This document shows, one piece after another, positions 19,707 through 28,184 of a DNA stretch of 64,000 nt. Location of the stretch: assembly GCF_900105175.1 (NCBI RefSeq), contig NZ_LT629771.1, positions 3,853,501 through 3,917,500 on the forward strand, given 5' to 3'. The translations under genes were made by a program, and so were the position numbers. This DNA is from Jiangella sp. DSM 45060 (GTDB lineage: Bacteria > Actinomycetota > Actinomycetes > Jiangellales > Jiangellaceae). Each line of letters starts with the position of its first letter. Positions within the stretch are counted from its first letter, which is position 1. Under the pieces are notes generated by a model. That model ran no database searches. It had not been told where the DNA came from and worked only from the letters and a program-made list of their open reading frames with translations.

Positions 19707-20504
19707 GTGCTGATCCTGCTGCCGCCGTCGGAGGGCAAGACCGCGCCGCGAGACGGCGCCGCCGCCGTCGATCTCGACGCGTTGTCGTTCCCGGAACTGA
19801 CCGGCGACCGCGTCGACCTGCTGGCCGCGCTGGTCCGGCTCTGCCGCACGGCTCCGGAGGCCGCGGCGACGGCGCTCGGCCTCGGCCCGACGCAGGCCGC
19901 GGACGTCGAGCGCAACGCCGTCCTGCCGCAGGCGCCGGCCGCGCCGGCCCGCGAGGTGTACTCCGGCGTCCTGTACGACGCGCTCGGCCTGCGCACGCTG
20001 CGTGGCGGCACGGCCCGCCGGGCCGACGCGTCGGTGCTGATCACCAGCGGTCTGTGGGGACTGCTGCGGCCGTCGGACGTGATCCCGGCGTACCGGCTGG
20101 GCGGCGGCGTGAGCCTCCCCGGCGTCGGCCCGCTGGCCGCGTTCTGGCGCCGCCCGCTGGGCAAGAGCCTGCCCGCCGCGGCCGGCGACGAGCTGATCGT
20201 CGACCTGCGTTCCAGCACGTACGCCGGGTTCTGGCGCCCGCCCGCCGAGCTCGCCGCGCGCACCGTCGTCGTCCGGGTCCTGCACGAGCACGACGGCCGC
20301 CGCACTGTCGTCAGCCACCACAACAAGGCCACGAAGGGCCGCATCGTGCGCCGGCTGCTGCACGACGGCGCCAACGTCGCCACCCCGGCCCGGCTGGTGA
20401 AGGTCCTGACGCGGCTGGGCTGGACGGCAGAGTCGACCCCGCCGCCGGGCCCCGGCCGTCCGGCCACCGTCGACGTCGTGGTGACCGAGGTGCCGACGTC
20501 CTAG
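19707..20504 (+). CDS. yaaA: YaaA-family peroxide stress / DNA-binding protein
   Basis: 265-residue cytosolic protein of the YaaA (DUF328) family. It opens with LLPPSEGK and has YSGVLYDALGL, ITSGLWGLLRPSD, a family-typical AFWR segment and the signature SHHNKATKGRIVR. E. coli YaaA lowers intracellular free iron under peroxide stress and has a helix-hairpin-helix DNA-binding fold. Start is GTG at 19707. It stands alone between the M64 gene (divergent) and the next module. Confidence 0.92.
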   Translation: MLILLPPSEGKTAPRDGAAAVDLDALSFPELTGDRVDLLAALVRLCRTAPEAAATALGLGPTQAADVERNAVLPQAPAAPAREVYSGVLYDALGLRTLRGGTARRADASVLITSGLWGLLRPSDVIPAYRLGGGVSLPGVGPLAAFWRRPLGKSLPAAAGDELIVDLRSSTYAGFWRPPAELAARTVVVRVLHEHDGRRTVVSHHNKATKGRIVRRLLHDGANVATPARLVKVLTRLGWTAESTPPPGPGRPATVDVVVTEVPTS

Positions 20505-20601
20505 ACCTCGGCCCCACTTGATTTCCGCGCAATCGAGACGCGTTCCCACTGCATCGGCGCGCCTGCGCCGGGCGGCCGGCCGGCCCTGCTTGACTCGGCG
20601 C

Positions 20602-21348
20602 ATGGCCACCTGGGACCCCCATGCGACGCACCGCCTCGAGTCGATCGGCGCCGAACTGCGCCGCAACGGCCTGGTCGACCTCGTCCGTGAGGCGATCACC
20701 GACGTCTGGCGGGCCAACCGGGCGCGGTACGAGCCCGACGAGCTCTTCGACGACTCCTTCACCCTGGGCGTGACGTCCACCAGGAACCTGGCGAACCGGG
20801 TCTACGCGTACGTGCGCGACGACGCGCGGTGGCGGGCGACGGGGGCGCACGCCGGTCGCGAGTACGGGACGACCGTCCTGCACGTCGGCGGCCTGGAGCT
20901 CCGGCTGGTCAAGACGCGGTCGACCGCGGGCCGTCACCCCGACTTCGTCGCCGACTTCGACTGGCGCGACGGCGAGATGCGCCAGGCCGCGGCCGCGCGC
21001 AACCGTGCGGCGTACGGGCCCGCCGCCCGTGACCCGTTCATGGCGCCGCTGTTCGAGGTCGACCAGCCCGACGCGGCCACGGCCGTCCTGGGCTGCCGCG
21101 ACGTGTTCCTCGCCTGGGGCGCCGACCTCCCGTCGGGGCTCACCGCCGGCTGGCTGGGCCTGCCGACGACGACGGCCAGCCGCTGGCTCGCGGTGACGCC
21201 GCTGTGGTGGGACGAGGCGGCCGGGTCCGAGCACACCGGCCGCGGCGACCGGCTCGCGACCGGCGACCGGCCGGCGTTCGGCGACCGGCCCGCTCCGGTG
21301 CCGGCCATCGCGCTCAAGCCCGCGGTCCGGGCGGGCCGGACGGCGTGA
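20602..21348 (+). CDS. Unknown protein, partner of the XRE/ImmA-IrrE gene
   Basis: 248-residue protein I do not recognise. It has no signal peptide or membrane segment. Visible parts: an N-terminal helical region (HRLESIGAELRRNGLVDLVR), a central strand-rich segment (YGTTVLHVGGLELRLVKTRS) followed by HPDFVADFDW, and an unusual tail with three direct GDRPA/GDRLA repeats (GRGDRLATGDRPAFGDRPAP). The stop codon overlaps the GTG of the next gene by 4 bp, so the two are translationally coupled. Being locked to an XRE-metalloprotease suggests it is the effector or the protease target, as in toxin-antitoxin or phage-repressor circuits; that is inference. Confidence 0.75.
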   Translation: MATWDPHATHRLESIGAELRRNGLVDLVREAITDVWRANRARYEPDELFDDSFTLGVTSTRNLANRVYAYVRDDARWRATGAHAGREYGTTVLHVGGLELRLVKTRSTAGRHPDFVADFDWRDGEMRQAAAARNRAAYGPAARDPFMAPLFEVDQPDAATAVLGCRDVFLAWGADLPSGLTAGWLGLPTTTASRWLAVTPLWWDEAAGSEHTGRGDRLATGDRPAFGDRPAPVPAIALKPAVRAGRTA

Positions 21349-22478
21349 CCTCCGAGCCCACGCTGCGCGCACGCCGGCGCCGGGCCAGCGGCACGGTCGT
21401 CGACTTCGACGGCCGGCGGCTCGCGCTCGCCCGGCGGCTGCAGCGCCTGCTGCGCAGCACGCTCGCGGACCGGACCAGCGTCAGCGCGGCCGCCATCACC
21501 CAGTTCGAGCGCGGGACGGCGCGTCCCACCAACGCGGTCGTGGCCGAGCTCGCCCTCGCGCTGGGGATGCCGGTCGACTTCTTCCGGCAGGGTCGCTCGG
21601 TCGAGCCCGTCCCCGCCAGCGCGGCGCACTTCCGCTCGCTGCGCGCCACCCCGGCGATCTCCCGCGAGCAGGCCCTCGCCTTCGCCGAGATCTCCCTCGT
21701 CGTCGTCGACCTCGTCGAGCAGTACGTCGACCTCCCGGCGGTCCCGGCGCTCGCCGAGCCGCTCGACGCCGAACCCGGGCCCGGGCAGCTCCCCCGGCTG
21801 GCCGCCGAGACCCGGGCGAGGCTGGGCGTCGGCCCGGGCCCGATCCCGCACATGGTCAGGCTGCTCGAGGCGCACGGCATCGTCGTCCTGCGGCTGCCGC
21901 GCGAGGTCGACCACCGGGTCGACGCGTTCTCCACCGAGGCCGGCCACCGGCCGCTCGTCCTGCTGTCGCCCGCCAAGGACGACCGCGCCCGCAGCCGCTT
22001 CGACGCCGCGCACGAGCTCGCCCACCTCGTCCTGCACCAGGACGTCGACCCCGGCTCGAAGATCGTCGAGCGGCAGGCCGACACCTTCGCCTCAGAGTTC
22101 CTCGCGCCGTCCGAGCAGCTGGAGCCGGACCTCCCCCGCAAGGTCGACTGGGACGTGCTCGCCCAGGCCAAGACGACGTGGGGGCTCAGCCTCGCGGCGC
22201 TGGTCTACCGCGCGCACCGGCTCGGTCTGTGGGGCGAGCACGCGTACCGCCGGGCGAACCAGCACCTCGCCGCCGTCGGGTACCCGGAGCCCGGCCCGCT
22301 CGGCCCGCCCGAGTCGCCCTACCTGCTCGGCGCGGCGATGGAATTGCTGGCCCAGGCCGGGACGTCCGCGGGCGACCTCGCCGCGGCCAGCCGGCTCCCG
22401 GTGCGGCAGATCGAGGAGATCGTCGCCGCCGGCAGCGAGACCAGGCCCAGGGTGTCGCTGCCGACCGAGCCGCGCTGA
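21345..22478 (+). CDS. XRE-family regulator fused to ImmA/IrrE metallopeptidase
   Basis: 377 residues from a GTG overlapping the previous stop. The N-terminal helix-turn-helix (about 20-75) reads RLALARRLQRLLR, then SAAAITQFERGTARPTNAVV and LGMPVDFF, an XRE fold with a lengthened first part. The C-terminal COG2856 domain carries the zinc motif AAHELAHLVLH (HExxH) and the later QADTFASEFLAP with a candidate third ligand. IrrE/ImmA proteins cleave repressors or activate stress genes; in one polypeptide with XRE they form self-contained switches. Likely autoregulatory for the two-gene operon. Confidence 0.88.
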   Translation: MTSEPTLRARRRRASGTVVDFDGRRLALARRLQRLLRSTLADRTSVSAAAITQFERGTARPTNAVVAELALALGMPVDFFRQGRSVEPVPASAAHFRSLRATPAISREQALAFAEISLVVVDLVEQYVDLPAVPALAEPLDAEPGPGQLPRLAAETRARLGVGPGPIPHMVRLLEAHGIVVLRLPREVDHRVDAFSTEAGHRPLVLLSPAKDDRARSRFDAAHELAHLVLHQDVDPGSKIVERQADTFASEFLAPSEQLEPDLPRKVDWDVLAQAKTTWGLSLAALVYRAHRLGLWGEHAYRRANQHLAAVGYPEPGPLGPPESPYLLGAAMELLAQAGTSAGDLAAASRLPVRQIEEIVAAGSETRPRVSLPTEPR

Positions 22479-23546
22479 TCAGGGACGGTGGCCGAACGAC
22501 GGCACGGCGGTGCTGCCGTCGGCGTAGTACTGCAGCTCCGTGACCGAGCCCGGCGACGGCAGCAGCCGGAACAGCGACTCGGGCGGCGCGCCCAGCGCCA
22601 GCCGCGTGAGCGTGCGCATGGGGATGGAGTGCGTGACGACGACGACCGGCTGGCCCGGGTAGGCGGCGAGCAGGGCGTCGCGGGCGGCGCCGACCCGCAG
22701 TGTGACGTCGTCGAGCGACTCGCCGCCCGGCGGCGACGCCGTGGTCGCGCCGAACCAGTTCGACAGCGCGTCCGGGTGCCGTTCGCCGATCTCGGCCAGC
22801 GTCAGGCCCTCCCACTCGCCGAAGTCGGCCTCGCGCCACTCGCCGTCGACGACCGGTGCGACCCCGAGACGGCGGCCGATGACGGCGGCGGTCTCGCGGG
22901 TGCGCACCATCGGCGAGGTGACGACGGCGACGGCGCCGCTGCCGCCGAGCAGCTCGGCCGCGCGGGCCGCCTGCTCGCGGCCGGTGTCGTCGAGACTGGG
23001 GCCGGGCACGCCGCCGCCGCTGAACCGGCGCGCCGCCGTCAGCGACGTCTGGCCGTGCCGGACGACGTACAGGGTGGTGGGCGGCCCGAGGTCGGGACTC
23101 CACGCGGTCAGCTTGACGACGGGCGCGGGGCCCGGCACCGGCTTGCCGTCGAGGGCGAGGTTCACCAGGCGGTCGGCGTGTGCGTTCTCGGCCCGCGGCA
23201 CCCAGGTGTAGGTGACGCGTCCGGGCGGGAAGACGACGCCGGCCTCGGCGGCCAGCGAGCCCAGCTCGGCGTTCTTGATCTGCCAGCGGCCGGACAGCTG
23301 CTCGACGACGAGCTTGGAGTCGAGCCGAGCGGCCACCGCCGCGTCGGGGTCGATGCCGTGGGCGGCGCGCAGCCCGGCCAGCAGCCCGCGGTACTCGGCG
23401 ACGTTGTTCGTGGCGATGCCGATGGTCTCGGCCACCTCCGCCAGCACCTCACCGGTGGCGGCGTCGCGGACGACGGCGCCGTAGGCGGCGGGCCCCGGGT
23501 TGCCCCGCGACCCGCCGTCGGCCTCGACGACGAGCTGCCGCGTCAC
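22479..23546 (-). CDS. Bifunctional RNase HI / acid phosphatase
   Basis: 355 residues from a GTG at 23546. The N-terminal RNase HI domain has D10 (VEADGG), E51 (NVAEYRGL), D76 (RLDSKL) and D125 (NAHADRL) and degrades RNA in RNA:DNA hybrids. The C-terminal histidine-phosphatase domain starts at VVRHGQTS (phospho-His about 164) with TSPMVRTRETA and THSIPMR. The architecture equals M. tuberculosis Rv2228c, whose phosphatase part acts on alpha-ribazole phosphate in related proteins. It overlaps the upstream zinc-ribbon gene by 4 bp, the conserved actinobacterial order. Confidence 0.93.
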   Translation of the reverse strand: MTRQLVVEADGGSRGNPGPAAYGAVVRDAATGEVLAEVAETIGIATNNVAEYRGLLAGLRAAHGIDPDAAVAARLDSKLVVEQLSGRWQIKNAELGSLAAEAGVVFPPGRVTYTWVPRAENAHADRLVNLALDGKPVPGPAPVVKLTAWSPDLGPPTTLYVVRHGQTSLTAARRFSGGGVPGPSLDDTGREQAARAAELLGGSGAVAVVTSPMVRTRETAAVIGRRLGVAPVVDGEWREADFGEWEGLTLAEIGERHPDALSNWFGATTASPPGGESLDDVTLRVGAARDALLAAYPGQPVVVVTHSIPMRTLTRLALGAPPESLFRLLPSPGSVTELQYYADGSTAVPSFGHRP

Positions 23547-24286
23547 AGCCCCGACTCGGGCGTGCGGACCAGGATGCGCCGGCACTCCTCGTGCCGGACC
23601 ACGACGTCGGGGGCGAGCCCGCGGATGCGGCCCAGCTCGGCGGCGTCGAGCTGGATCATGCAGCCCTCGCAGCGGCGCTGGCGCAACGCGGCCGCGCCGA
23701 TGCCGCCGCGGTCGGCGCGGATCTTCTCGTACAGCGCCAGGAGGTCGTCGGTGATGCCGGCGGCGAGCGTCTGACGTTCGTCGCGCCCGGCGGCGGCGTC
23801 GTGGTCGAGCTGCGCCCACGCGGCGTCGCGGGCGGCCTGGACCTCCTGCGCCTTCTTGCCGACGCTCTCGCGCTCGGCGGCCAGCGCGGCGGCCGCGTTC
23901 TGCGCCTCCTCGAGCCGCTCCATGATCTCGATCTCGGCGTCCTCGAGCACGCCCTGGCGGCGGTTGAGCGACGCGATCTCGCTCTGCAGGCTCTCGAGCT
24001 CCTTCGCCGACGACACCTGGCCGGCGTCGAGCCGCTTCTGGTCGCGGTCCTTGCGCGAGCGGACCTGCTCGACCTCGGCGTCGGCGCGCTTCTGCTCGCG
24101 CTCGAGGTCGGCGACCGCGGTGCCGGCGACGACCTCGGCGTCGCGCAGCCGGCTGTGCTCGGCGGCGAGGGTCTCGAGCTCGGCCGCCTCGGGCAGCGTC
24201 CTGCGGCGATGGGCCAGCTGGTCGAGCCGCTGGTCGACCGCCTGGACGTCGAGCAGCCGCAACTGGACGGCGGGGTCAGCGTTCAG
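23543..24286 (-). CDS. C4-type zinc ribbon / coiled-coil protein (CT398-like)
   Basis: 247 residues if translation begins at CTG 24286. A long antiparallel coiled coil (about 20-175, with [19 protein letters not shown] and many Ala/Glu/Arg heptads) precedes a zinc ribbon, CEGCMIQL...[12 protein letters not shown]. In the family this is CxxC...CxxC; here the third Cys is His, giving a C3H site. The CTG gives an N-terminus [15 protein letters not shown] like that of homologues and has AAGGAG 6 nt upstream; the first conventional codon, TTG at 24262, lacks a site and clips the conserved start. Rv2229c-type proteins sit between Nif3 and RNase H genes, as here. Function unknown. Confidence 0.85.
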   Translation of the reverse strand: MNADPAVQLRLLDVQAVDQRLDQLAHRRRTLPEAAELETLAAEHSRLRDAEVVAGTAVADLEREQKRADAEVEQVRSRKDRDQKRLDAGQVSSAKELESLQSEIASLNRRQGVLEDAEIEIMERLEEAQNAAAALAAERESVGKKAQEVQAARDAAWAQLDHDAAAGRDERQTLAAGITDDLLALYEKIRADRGGIGAAALRQRRCEGCMIQLDAAELGRIRGLAPDVVVRHEECRRILVRTPESGL

Positions 24287-25136
24287 CGTGAGCTCCTTCG
24301 TCGGCGCCGGATTCCCGGGCGATTCGATGCAGTGTCCAGGGATCGGTCGGAGTGGTCGAGACGCGAGTCTCCACCGTAGCGCCTGCGCCCGACAACTCCG
24401 CCGTCAGCAGTGCCGCGGCGTCGGGCAGCCACGGCCACTCGCTGGCCCAGTGCGCGACGTCGACGAGCGCCGGGCCGCCGGCCTCGCCCGCCTCGGACGA
24501 CGGGTGGTGGCGCAGGTCGGCCGTCACGTACGCGTCGGCCCCCGTGGCGCGGACGGCGCCGAGCAGGGAGTCGCCCGCGCCGCCGCACACCGCGACCGTC
24601 GCGACGACGGCGTCGGGGTCGCCCATGGCCCGCACGCCGGCCGCCGTCGCCGGGAGCGCCGCGGCGACCCGCCGGACGAACGCCGACAGCGGCTCCGGCC
24701 GCGGCAGCCGGCCGACGCGGCCCAGGCCGCGCGCGGGGTCGCCGTCGTCGGCGGGGACCAGCGGGCGGGTGTCGTGCAGGCCGAGCGCCGCCGCGAGGGC
24801 GTCGTTCACGCCCGGCGCGGCGCGGTCGGCGTTGGTGTGCGCGGTGTGCAGGGCGACGCCGCCGGTGATGAGCCGGTGCACCAGCCGCCCCTTCGGCGTC
24901 GTGGCCGGCACGCCGTGCACCGGGCGCAGGAACAGCGGATGGTGCGTGACGACGAGGTCGGCCCGCCACTCCAGCGCCTCGTCGACGACGGCGGCGACGG
25001 GGTCGACGGCGAACAGGACGCGCCGCACCCGCGCGTCGGGGTCGCCGCACACCAGCCCGACCGCGTCCCACGACTCGGCGAGCTCCGGCGGATACAGCCG
25101 CTCGAGGGCGGCGACGACAGCGGCGAGACGGACCAC
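24276..25136 (-). CDS. Nif3-like dinuclear metal-centre protein
   Basis: 286 residues from a GTG at 25136. Signatures: [12 protein letters not shown] near the N-terminus, [10 protein letters not shown] (metal-binding His pair), [19 protein letters not shown] and a C-terminal DVAHWASEW. This NIF3/YbgI (DUF34) family forms hexamers with two metals per site; a GTP cyclohydrolase-like or NAD-related hydrolase activity is discussed but not settled. It is first of the three-gene run with the zinc-ribbon and RNase H genes and overlaps the next gene by 11 bp if CTG is used. Confidence 0.9.
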   Translation of the reverse strand: MVRLAAVVAALERLYPPELAESWDAVGLVCGDPDARVRRVLFAVDPVAAVVDEALEWRADLVVTHHPLFLRPVHGVPATTPKGRLVHRLITGGVALHTAHTNADRAAPGVNDALAAALGLHDTRPLVPADDGDPARGLGRVGRLPRPEPLSAFVRRVAAALPATAAGVRAMGDPDAVVATVAVCGGAGDSLLGAVRATGADAYVTADLRHHPSSEAGEAGGPALVDVAHWASEWPWLPDAAALLTAELSGAGATVETRVSTTPTDPWTLHRIARESGADEGAHAER

Positions 25137-25263
25137 GGACCAGACCCTATCGATCACCGCCGGGCCGCCGTCGAAGCGGACCCGATCTCCGGTTGACGGC
25201 GCCACGACCCCGGTGTGACGCTCTCTCCCAAGGGGGCACGGCACGCACGAGGAGGCTCGTCCC

Positions 25264-25605
25264 ATCAGCACGCGACACCCCGCCGACGGCCACCCCTGGT
25301 GCGTCGAGCACGACCCCAGCGGCGTGTGCCTCGGCGGCCTGCACGAGCTTCCCGGCGGGGGCGCGGCCTGGCTCGAGGGCGCCGTCGGTCGTGTGCCGTC
25401 CGAGGCTGCCGGCGCGGGGGTGGACGGCGCGGGCGGCGACGGCGCGGGGGTCGACGGCGCGGGGGTCGGCCGCGGGGCGGGCGTCGTGGTGGCGCTGGCC
25501 CGCACCCATCCCGGCCGGCCGCCGCGGTTCACGGCCGCCCAGGCACGCGAGCTGGCCGCCACCCTGACGACGCTCGCCGACGAGTTGGACCCGTTGTCCA
25601 CATGA
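25264..25605 (+). CDS. Small unknown protein, apparent ATC start
   Basis: The frame is open from 25219 and has no ATG/GTG/TTG until a GTG at 25324, yet the sequence before that GTG looks coded ([20 protein letters not shown], Trp/Cys/His-rich). GAGGAGG lies 8 nt before an ATC at 25264, giving a 113-residue product. The middle is a Gly/Ala/Val/Asp low-complexity stretch; the end, [20 protein letters not shown], resembles the strand-plus-helix end of the next two small proteins. If the GTG is used the product is 93 residues. I do not recognise the function. Confidence 0.5.
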   Translation: MSTRHPADGHPWCVEHDPSGVCLGGLHELPGGGAAWLEGAVGRVPSEAAGAGVDGAGGDGAGVDGAGVGRGAGVVVALARTHPGRPPRFTAAQARELAATLTTLADELDPLST

Positions 25606-25618
25606 GTCGAACGCCCGT

Positions 25619-25649
25619 TTGACAACCCCCTCCCACCACCACCTAAGAT
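25619..25649 (+). promoter_or_regulatory. Sigma70-like promoter
   Basis: TTGACA (25619-25624), 19-nt spacer, TAAGAT (25644-25649). It stands in a locally AT-richer stretch upstream of the 25894-26720 gene pair. Confidence 0.5.
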
Positions 25650-25893
25650 CATTCCCATAGCACCCCACCCCTCCCCAGAGGGCTGGTAGGGCTATCGAGC
25701 ACGAGGCGCGGCATCCAGGCCGGACTGTCTCGTACCGGCCGCTCAGAGTGGGACGGCACGGCGACCAACGCGCATCTTCATGCCGACCCCTGCCCAGTGG
25801 GTCCGGCTGCTGGGCGGCGCCGTCCCCATCCCGTTGGCCACGACGGTTCCCCCGGCCCCCAGTCAGCTTCCGAGCGACTCCATTGGAGGAACC

Positions 25894-26448
25894 GTGGCCA
25901 CCACACCAGCCGCGGACCGTCGCGACGTCATCGTGCGGTCCGCCTTCATCAGCGACGAGGTCGGCGAGATCGTCGCCTGGCACGACTCCGAGGGCCCGAC
26001 CATCGACATCCACCTCGAGCCCGAAGACTCCGGCCAGCGCGCCGATGTCTCCCTCACCCCGTCCGAGGCCCGCGACCTCGCCCGGCAGCTGCGCGAGGTC
26101 GCCGACACCGCCCAGCGCGCGGGGTGGACGCCCGCGGTGCTCGCCGACGCCCGCGAGCGGTACCTGCCCGGGCTGTCCGACGAGCAGATCATGCAACGCC
26201 TCGACGCCCTCGCCGCACGCCTCGGCGGGCTCGTGCTCGGCTACCGCGGCAAGGTCGACTGGCGCGCCGGACGCATGCTGGTCGCCGAGACCGGCCACCA
26301 GCTGCTCGACCGCGCCGCCGGCGCCGTCGAGACCGCCGAGCAGCACCTGGCCGGCTACCAGCAGGCCGTCGACCAGCTCGGCACCGTCAAGGCCGAGCTC
26401 GAGCACGTCCGCCACTTCTTCACCCACGAGAGCGAGCTACCGCGATGA
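25894..26448 (+). CDS. Unknown small actinobacterial protein
   Basis: 184 residues from a GTG with GGAGGA 3 nt upstream; an in-frame ATG at 25780 would add a Pro-rich stretch without a ribosome site. The first part is a compact alpha/beta unit (RSAFISDEVGEIVAWHD, then ADVSLTPSEARDLARQLREV) and the second is helical with YRGKVDWRAGRMLVAETGHQ and a coiled-coil-like end. No signal peptide. The LTPSEARDLARQL strand-helix is echoed by both small neighbours. It overlaps the following gene by 4 bp. Function unknown. Confidence 0.7.
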   Translation: MATTPAADRRDVIVRSAFISDEVGEIVAWHDSEGPTIDIHLEPEDSGQRADVSLTPSEARDLARQLREVADTAQRAGWTPAVLADARERYLPGLSDEQIMQRLDALAARLGGLVLGYRGKVDWRAGRMLVAETGHQLLDRAAGAVETAEQHLAGYQQAVDQLGTVKAELEHVRHFFTHESELPR

Positions 26449-26720
26449 CCACCACCACGCCACCGCAGGAATGCGTCCTCAAATGGTGCAACGAGGCCGG
26501 CGAACACCGCACCCACCGCCAGTACGTCATGTCCCTGATCGCCTGGCACCGCACCTGGCTCGTCGGCATCAACGTCGTCCAGACCGACGACGGACCTCTG
26601 CACGTCGAGCTGACCGCCACCACCCGCTGGTCCGCGCCGACCACGGTCACGCTGCAGCCCGACGAGGCCGAGGCGGTCGGGCAGGCGCTCCTCGAGGCCG
26701 CCACCCGAGCCGCCCGCTGA
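26445..26720 (+). CDS. Unknown small protein coupled to the preceding gene
   Basis: 91 residues; its ATG overlaps the upstream TGA (ATGA). It starts MTTTTPPQECVLKWCNEAG, with a Cys pair and HRTHRQYV (possible CxxxxC-HxxH metal site). It ends in a beta strand plus LQPDEAEAVGQALLEAATRA, the same strand-helix ending as the two proteins before it. It probably functions with the 25894 product. No known domain recognised. Confidence 0.7.
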   Translation: MTTTTPPQECVLKWCNEAGEHRTHRQYVMSLIAWHRTWLVGINVVQTDDGPLHVELTATTRWSAPTTVTLQPDEAEAVGQALLEAATRAAR

Positions 26721-27294
26721 CCCCGGCGCCCCGGCCGCCGCTCCGCCTCCCGGAGCGGCGGCCTCGGAGCCGCGTGCCTGGAGGCTGCCGTGCCCGGCCG
26801 CCGCGCCGGCCGCCGCCGTCCGCCAGCCATCCCGACGCCCGCATGCCAGATCGCCGCCCGCCAGCCCCTTGCACACCGCCAGCGCCCGCCGCGGGTCCGT
26901 CCGTCGCACGCCGCGCGCCGCCCGCCAGCCCACCGCCGGTGCCCGCCGCGGGTCCCGTCCGTCGCACGCCGCCCGCCAGCCCGCCGCCCGCCAGCCAGCC
27001 CACCGCCAGCGCCCGCCGCGGTCCATCCGTCGCACGCCACCAGCCAGCAGCCCGCCGCCAGCCAGCCAGCCCACCGCCGCCAGCCAACCGGCGCGAAGGC
27101 GCCTGCGAGTTCGCCACCAGCCAGCCAGCCTGCGGCGCACCAGTCCACCAGCCCGTCCGCCGGTTGGTGAGCACCGGCCGCCCGCCCGGGTCCGACACCG
27201 AGACCGGCCGGGCGGCCCCGGCCCGTCGCGCGTGTCCCCGCGCCACACGCCGGGCGAGGGCGGCTGCGTCAGGCACCGGCCGAGAGGCGCTGCG
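26721..27294. repeat. Intergenic region of degenerate GC-rich repeats
   Basis: 574 bp without a supportable gene. From about 26880 to 27090 a unit beginning GCCCGCCGCGG, followed by TCCGTCGCACGCC and CCCGCCAGCCC-type tracts, occurs three times (starts 26884, 26941, 27011; spacings 57 and 70 bp), then decays into GCCAGCC iterations. Long frames on the minus strand here translate to Trp/Gly/Arg repeats and are not credible proteins. Confidence 0.65.
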
Positions 27295-27600
27295 TCAGGC
27301 GCCGGACCAGCCGGTGGCCGCCCGGGGGTGCCGCTGGTTGGGCATCCGCCGCGGCGCCCGCACCGGCGTCGCGGCGCGGCGGACGTCCTGGGCGGCGGCG
27401 CAGAGGGGGCCGATCAGGCCGGCCGACAGCTCGTCCACCCACAGCAGCAGGTCGAGGTGGACCGGGCGGGTCGGGTCGCAGGCGAGCGAGTCCTGGTACC
27501 AGCGGACCACCGACGGCATCAGGGCGCGCAGCGCCGCGCGCCGGTCGTCCTCTCCCAGTGCCCCGAGTGCGTGGTCGAGCTCGGCGACGAGTTCCCTCAT
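27295..27600 (-). CDS. Small hypothetical protein
   Basis: 101 residues from the ATG at 27600, with AAGGGGG upstream. The protein is helical and starts MRELVAELDHALGALGEDDR, contains VVRWYQDSL and LLWVDELSAGL, and ends in a basic tail (RAPRRMPNQRHPRA). There is no signal peptide, membrane segment or recognised domain. Codon usage (G/C third positions) and the ribosome site support a real gene. It is divergent from the YjbR-like gene. Confidence 0.6.
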   Translation of the reverse strand: MRELVAELDHALGALGEDDRRAALRALMPSVVRWYQDSLACDPTRPVHLDLLLWVDELSAGLIGPLCAAAQDVRRAATPVRAPRRMPNQRHPRAATGWSGA

Positions 27601-27750
27601 GGCATGCCCCCTTGCGCGGCAACGGCCCCAGCGCCCCGATGCGCCGGACGGCCGGTTCTCCGCCCTGCGGCCCTGGATACCCCACGACGCGGGGTGCAGT
27701 CGCCCCGGACCGGACCACCGGGCCGGGCCTGCGCCTGCTTCGATGGGGGC

Positions 27751-28101
27751 ATGGCCGTGCCGATCGCCGACTTCCTCGCCATCGTCAGCCGCCTGCCCGG
27801 CGCCGCCGGCACCGACTCCGACCGGTGGACGACGTTCCGGGTGGCGGGGCGGACGTTCGGGTACCTCTGGCCGGCCACGTCGACCGTCGGACTGAAGCAG
27901 ACCATCGCCGAGCAACTGGCGCTGGTGGCGGAGCGGCCGCAGGTGTTCGAGATCCAGTTCACCGCCGGCGCGTTCGGCTGGGTAGTGGTCCACCTCGACG
28001 GCATCGAGCACGACGAGCTGGTGGAGCTGACGTTCGAGGCGTGGCGGCTGACCGCGCCCCAGGACGTCGTCGAGCAGCAGGGCGACCGGCTGCCGCACTA
28101 G
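27751..28101 (+). CDS. MmcQ/YjbR family protein
   Basis: 116 residues. The pattern DFLAIVSRLPGA at the N-terminus, FRVAGRTFGYLW strand, KQTIAEQLALV helix and the C-terminal ELVELTFEAWRLTAP match the MmcQ/YjbR (DUF419) alpha/beta DNA-binding-like fold (CyaY-like). Family members are small cytosolic proteins of uncertain role. The start is the ATG at 27751, 8 nt after GGGG in CGATGGGGGC. Confidence 0.8.
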   Translation: MAVPIADFLAIVSRLPGAAGTDSDRWTTFRVAGRTFGYLWPATSTVGLKQTIAEQLALVAERPQVFEIQFTAGAFGWVVVHLDGIEHDELVELTFEAWRLTAPQDVVEQQGDRLPH

Positions 28102-28104
28102 GGG

Positions 28105-28134
28105 TGTCACGAATCGGCGGGCCACGCGGTCGTC
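28105..28134 (+). promoter_or_regulatory. Possible ECF41-type promoter
   Basis: TGTCAC (28105-28110) followed 20 nt later by CGTC (28131-28134), about 50 nt before the SDR start codon. ECF41 sigma factors recognise TGTCACA/CGTC elements ahead of their partner oxidoreductase genes; an ECF41 gene lies two positions downstream. Confidence 0.5.
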
Positions 28135-28184
28135 CTGGTGTCAGGCGGCCGCCCGGGCCGCCACGTCCCGTGAAAGGGCTGCAC

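Noticed and set aside
25264..26720. Integrative element cargo
   Set aside because: No integrase, excisionase, replication gene or attachment-site duplication is visible, and flanking genes are conserved chromosomal ones.
26355..27248. Minus-strand frames over 26.4-27.2 kb giving Trp/Gly/Arg repeat proteins
   Set aside because: The sequence is a translation of intergenic GCCAGCC repeats and, in part, the antisense of real genes; no ribosome site or recognisable domain.
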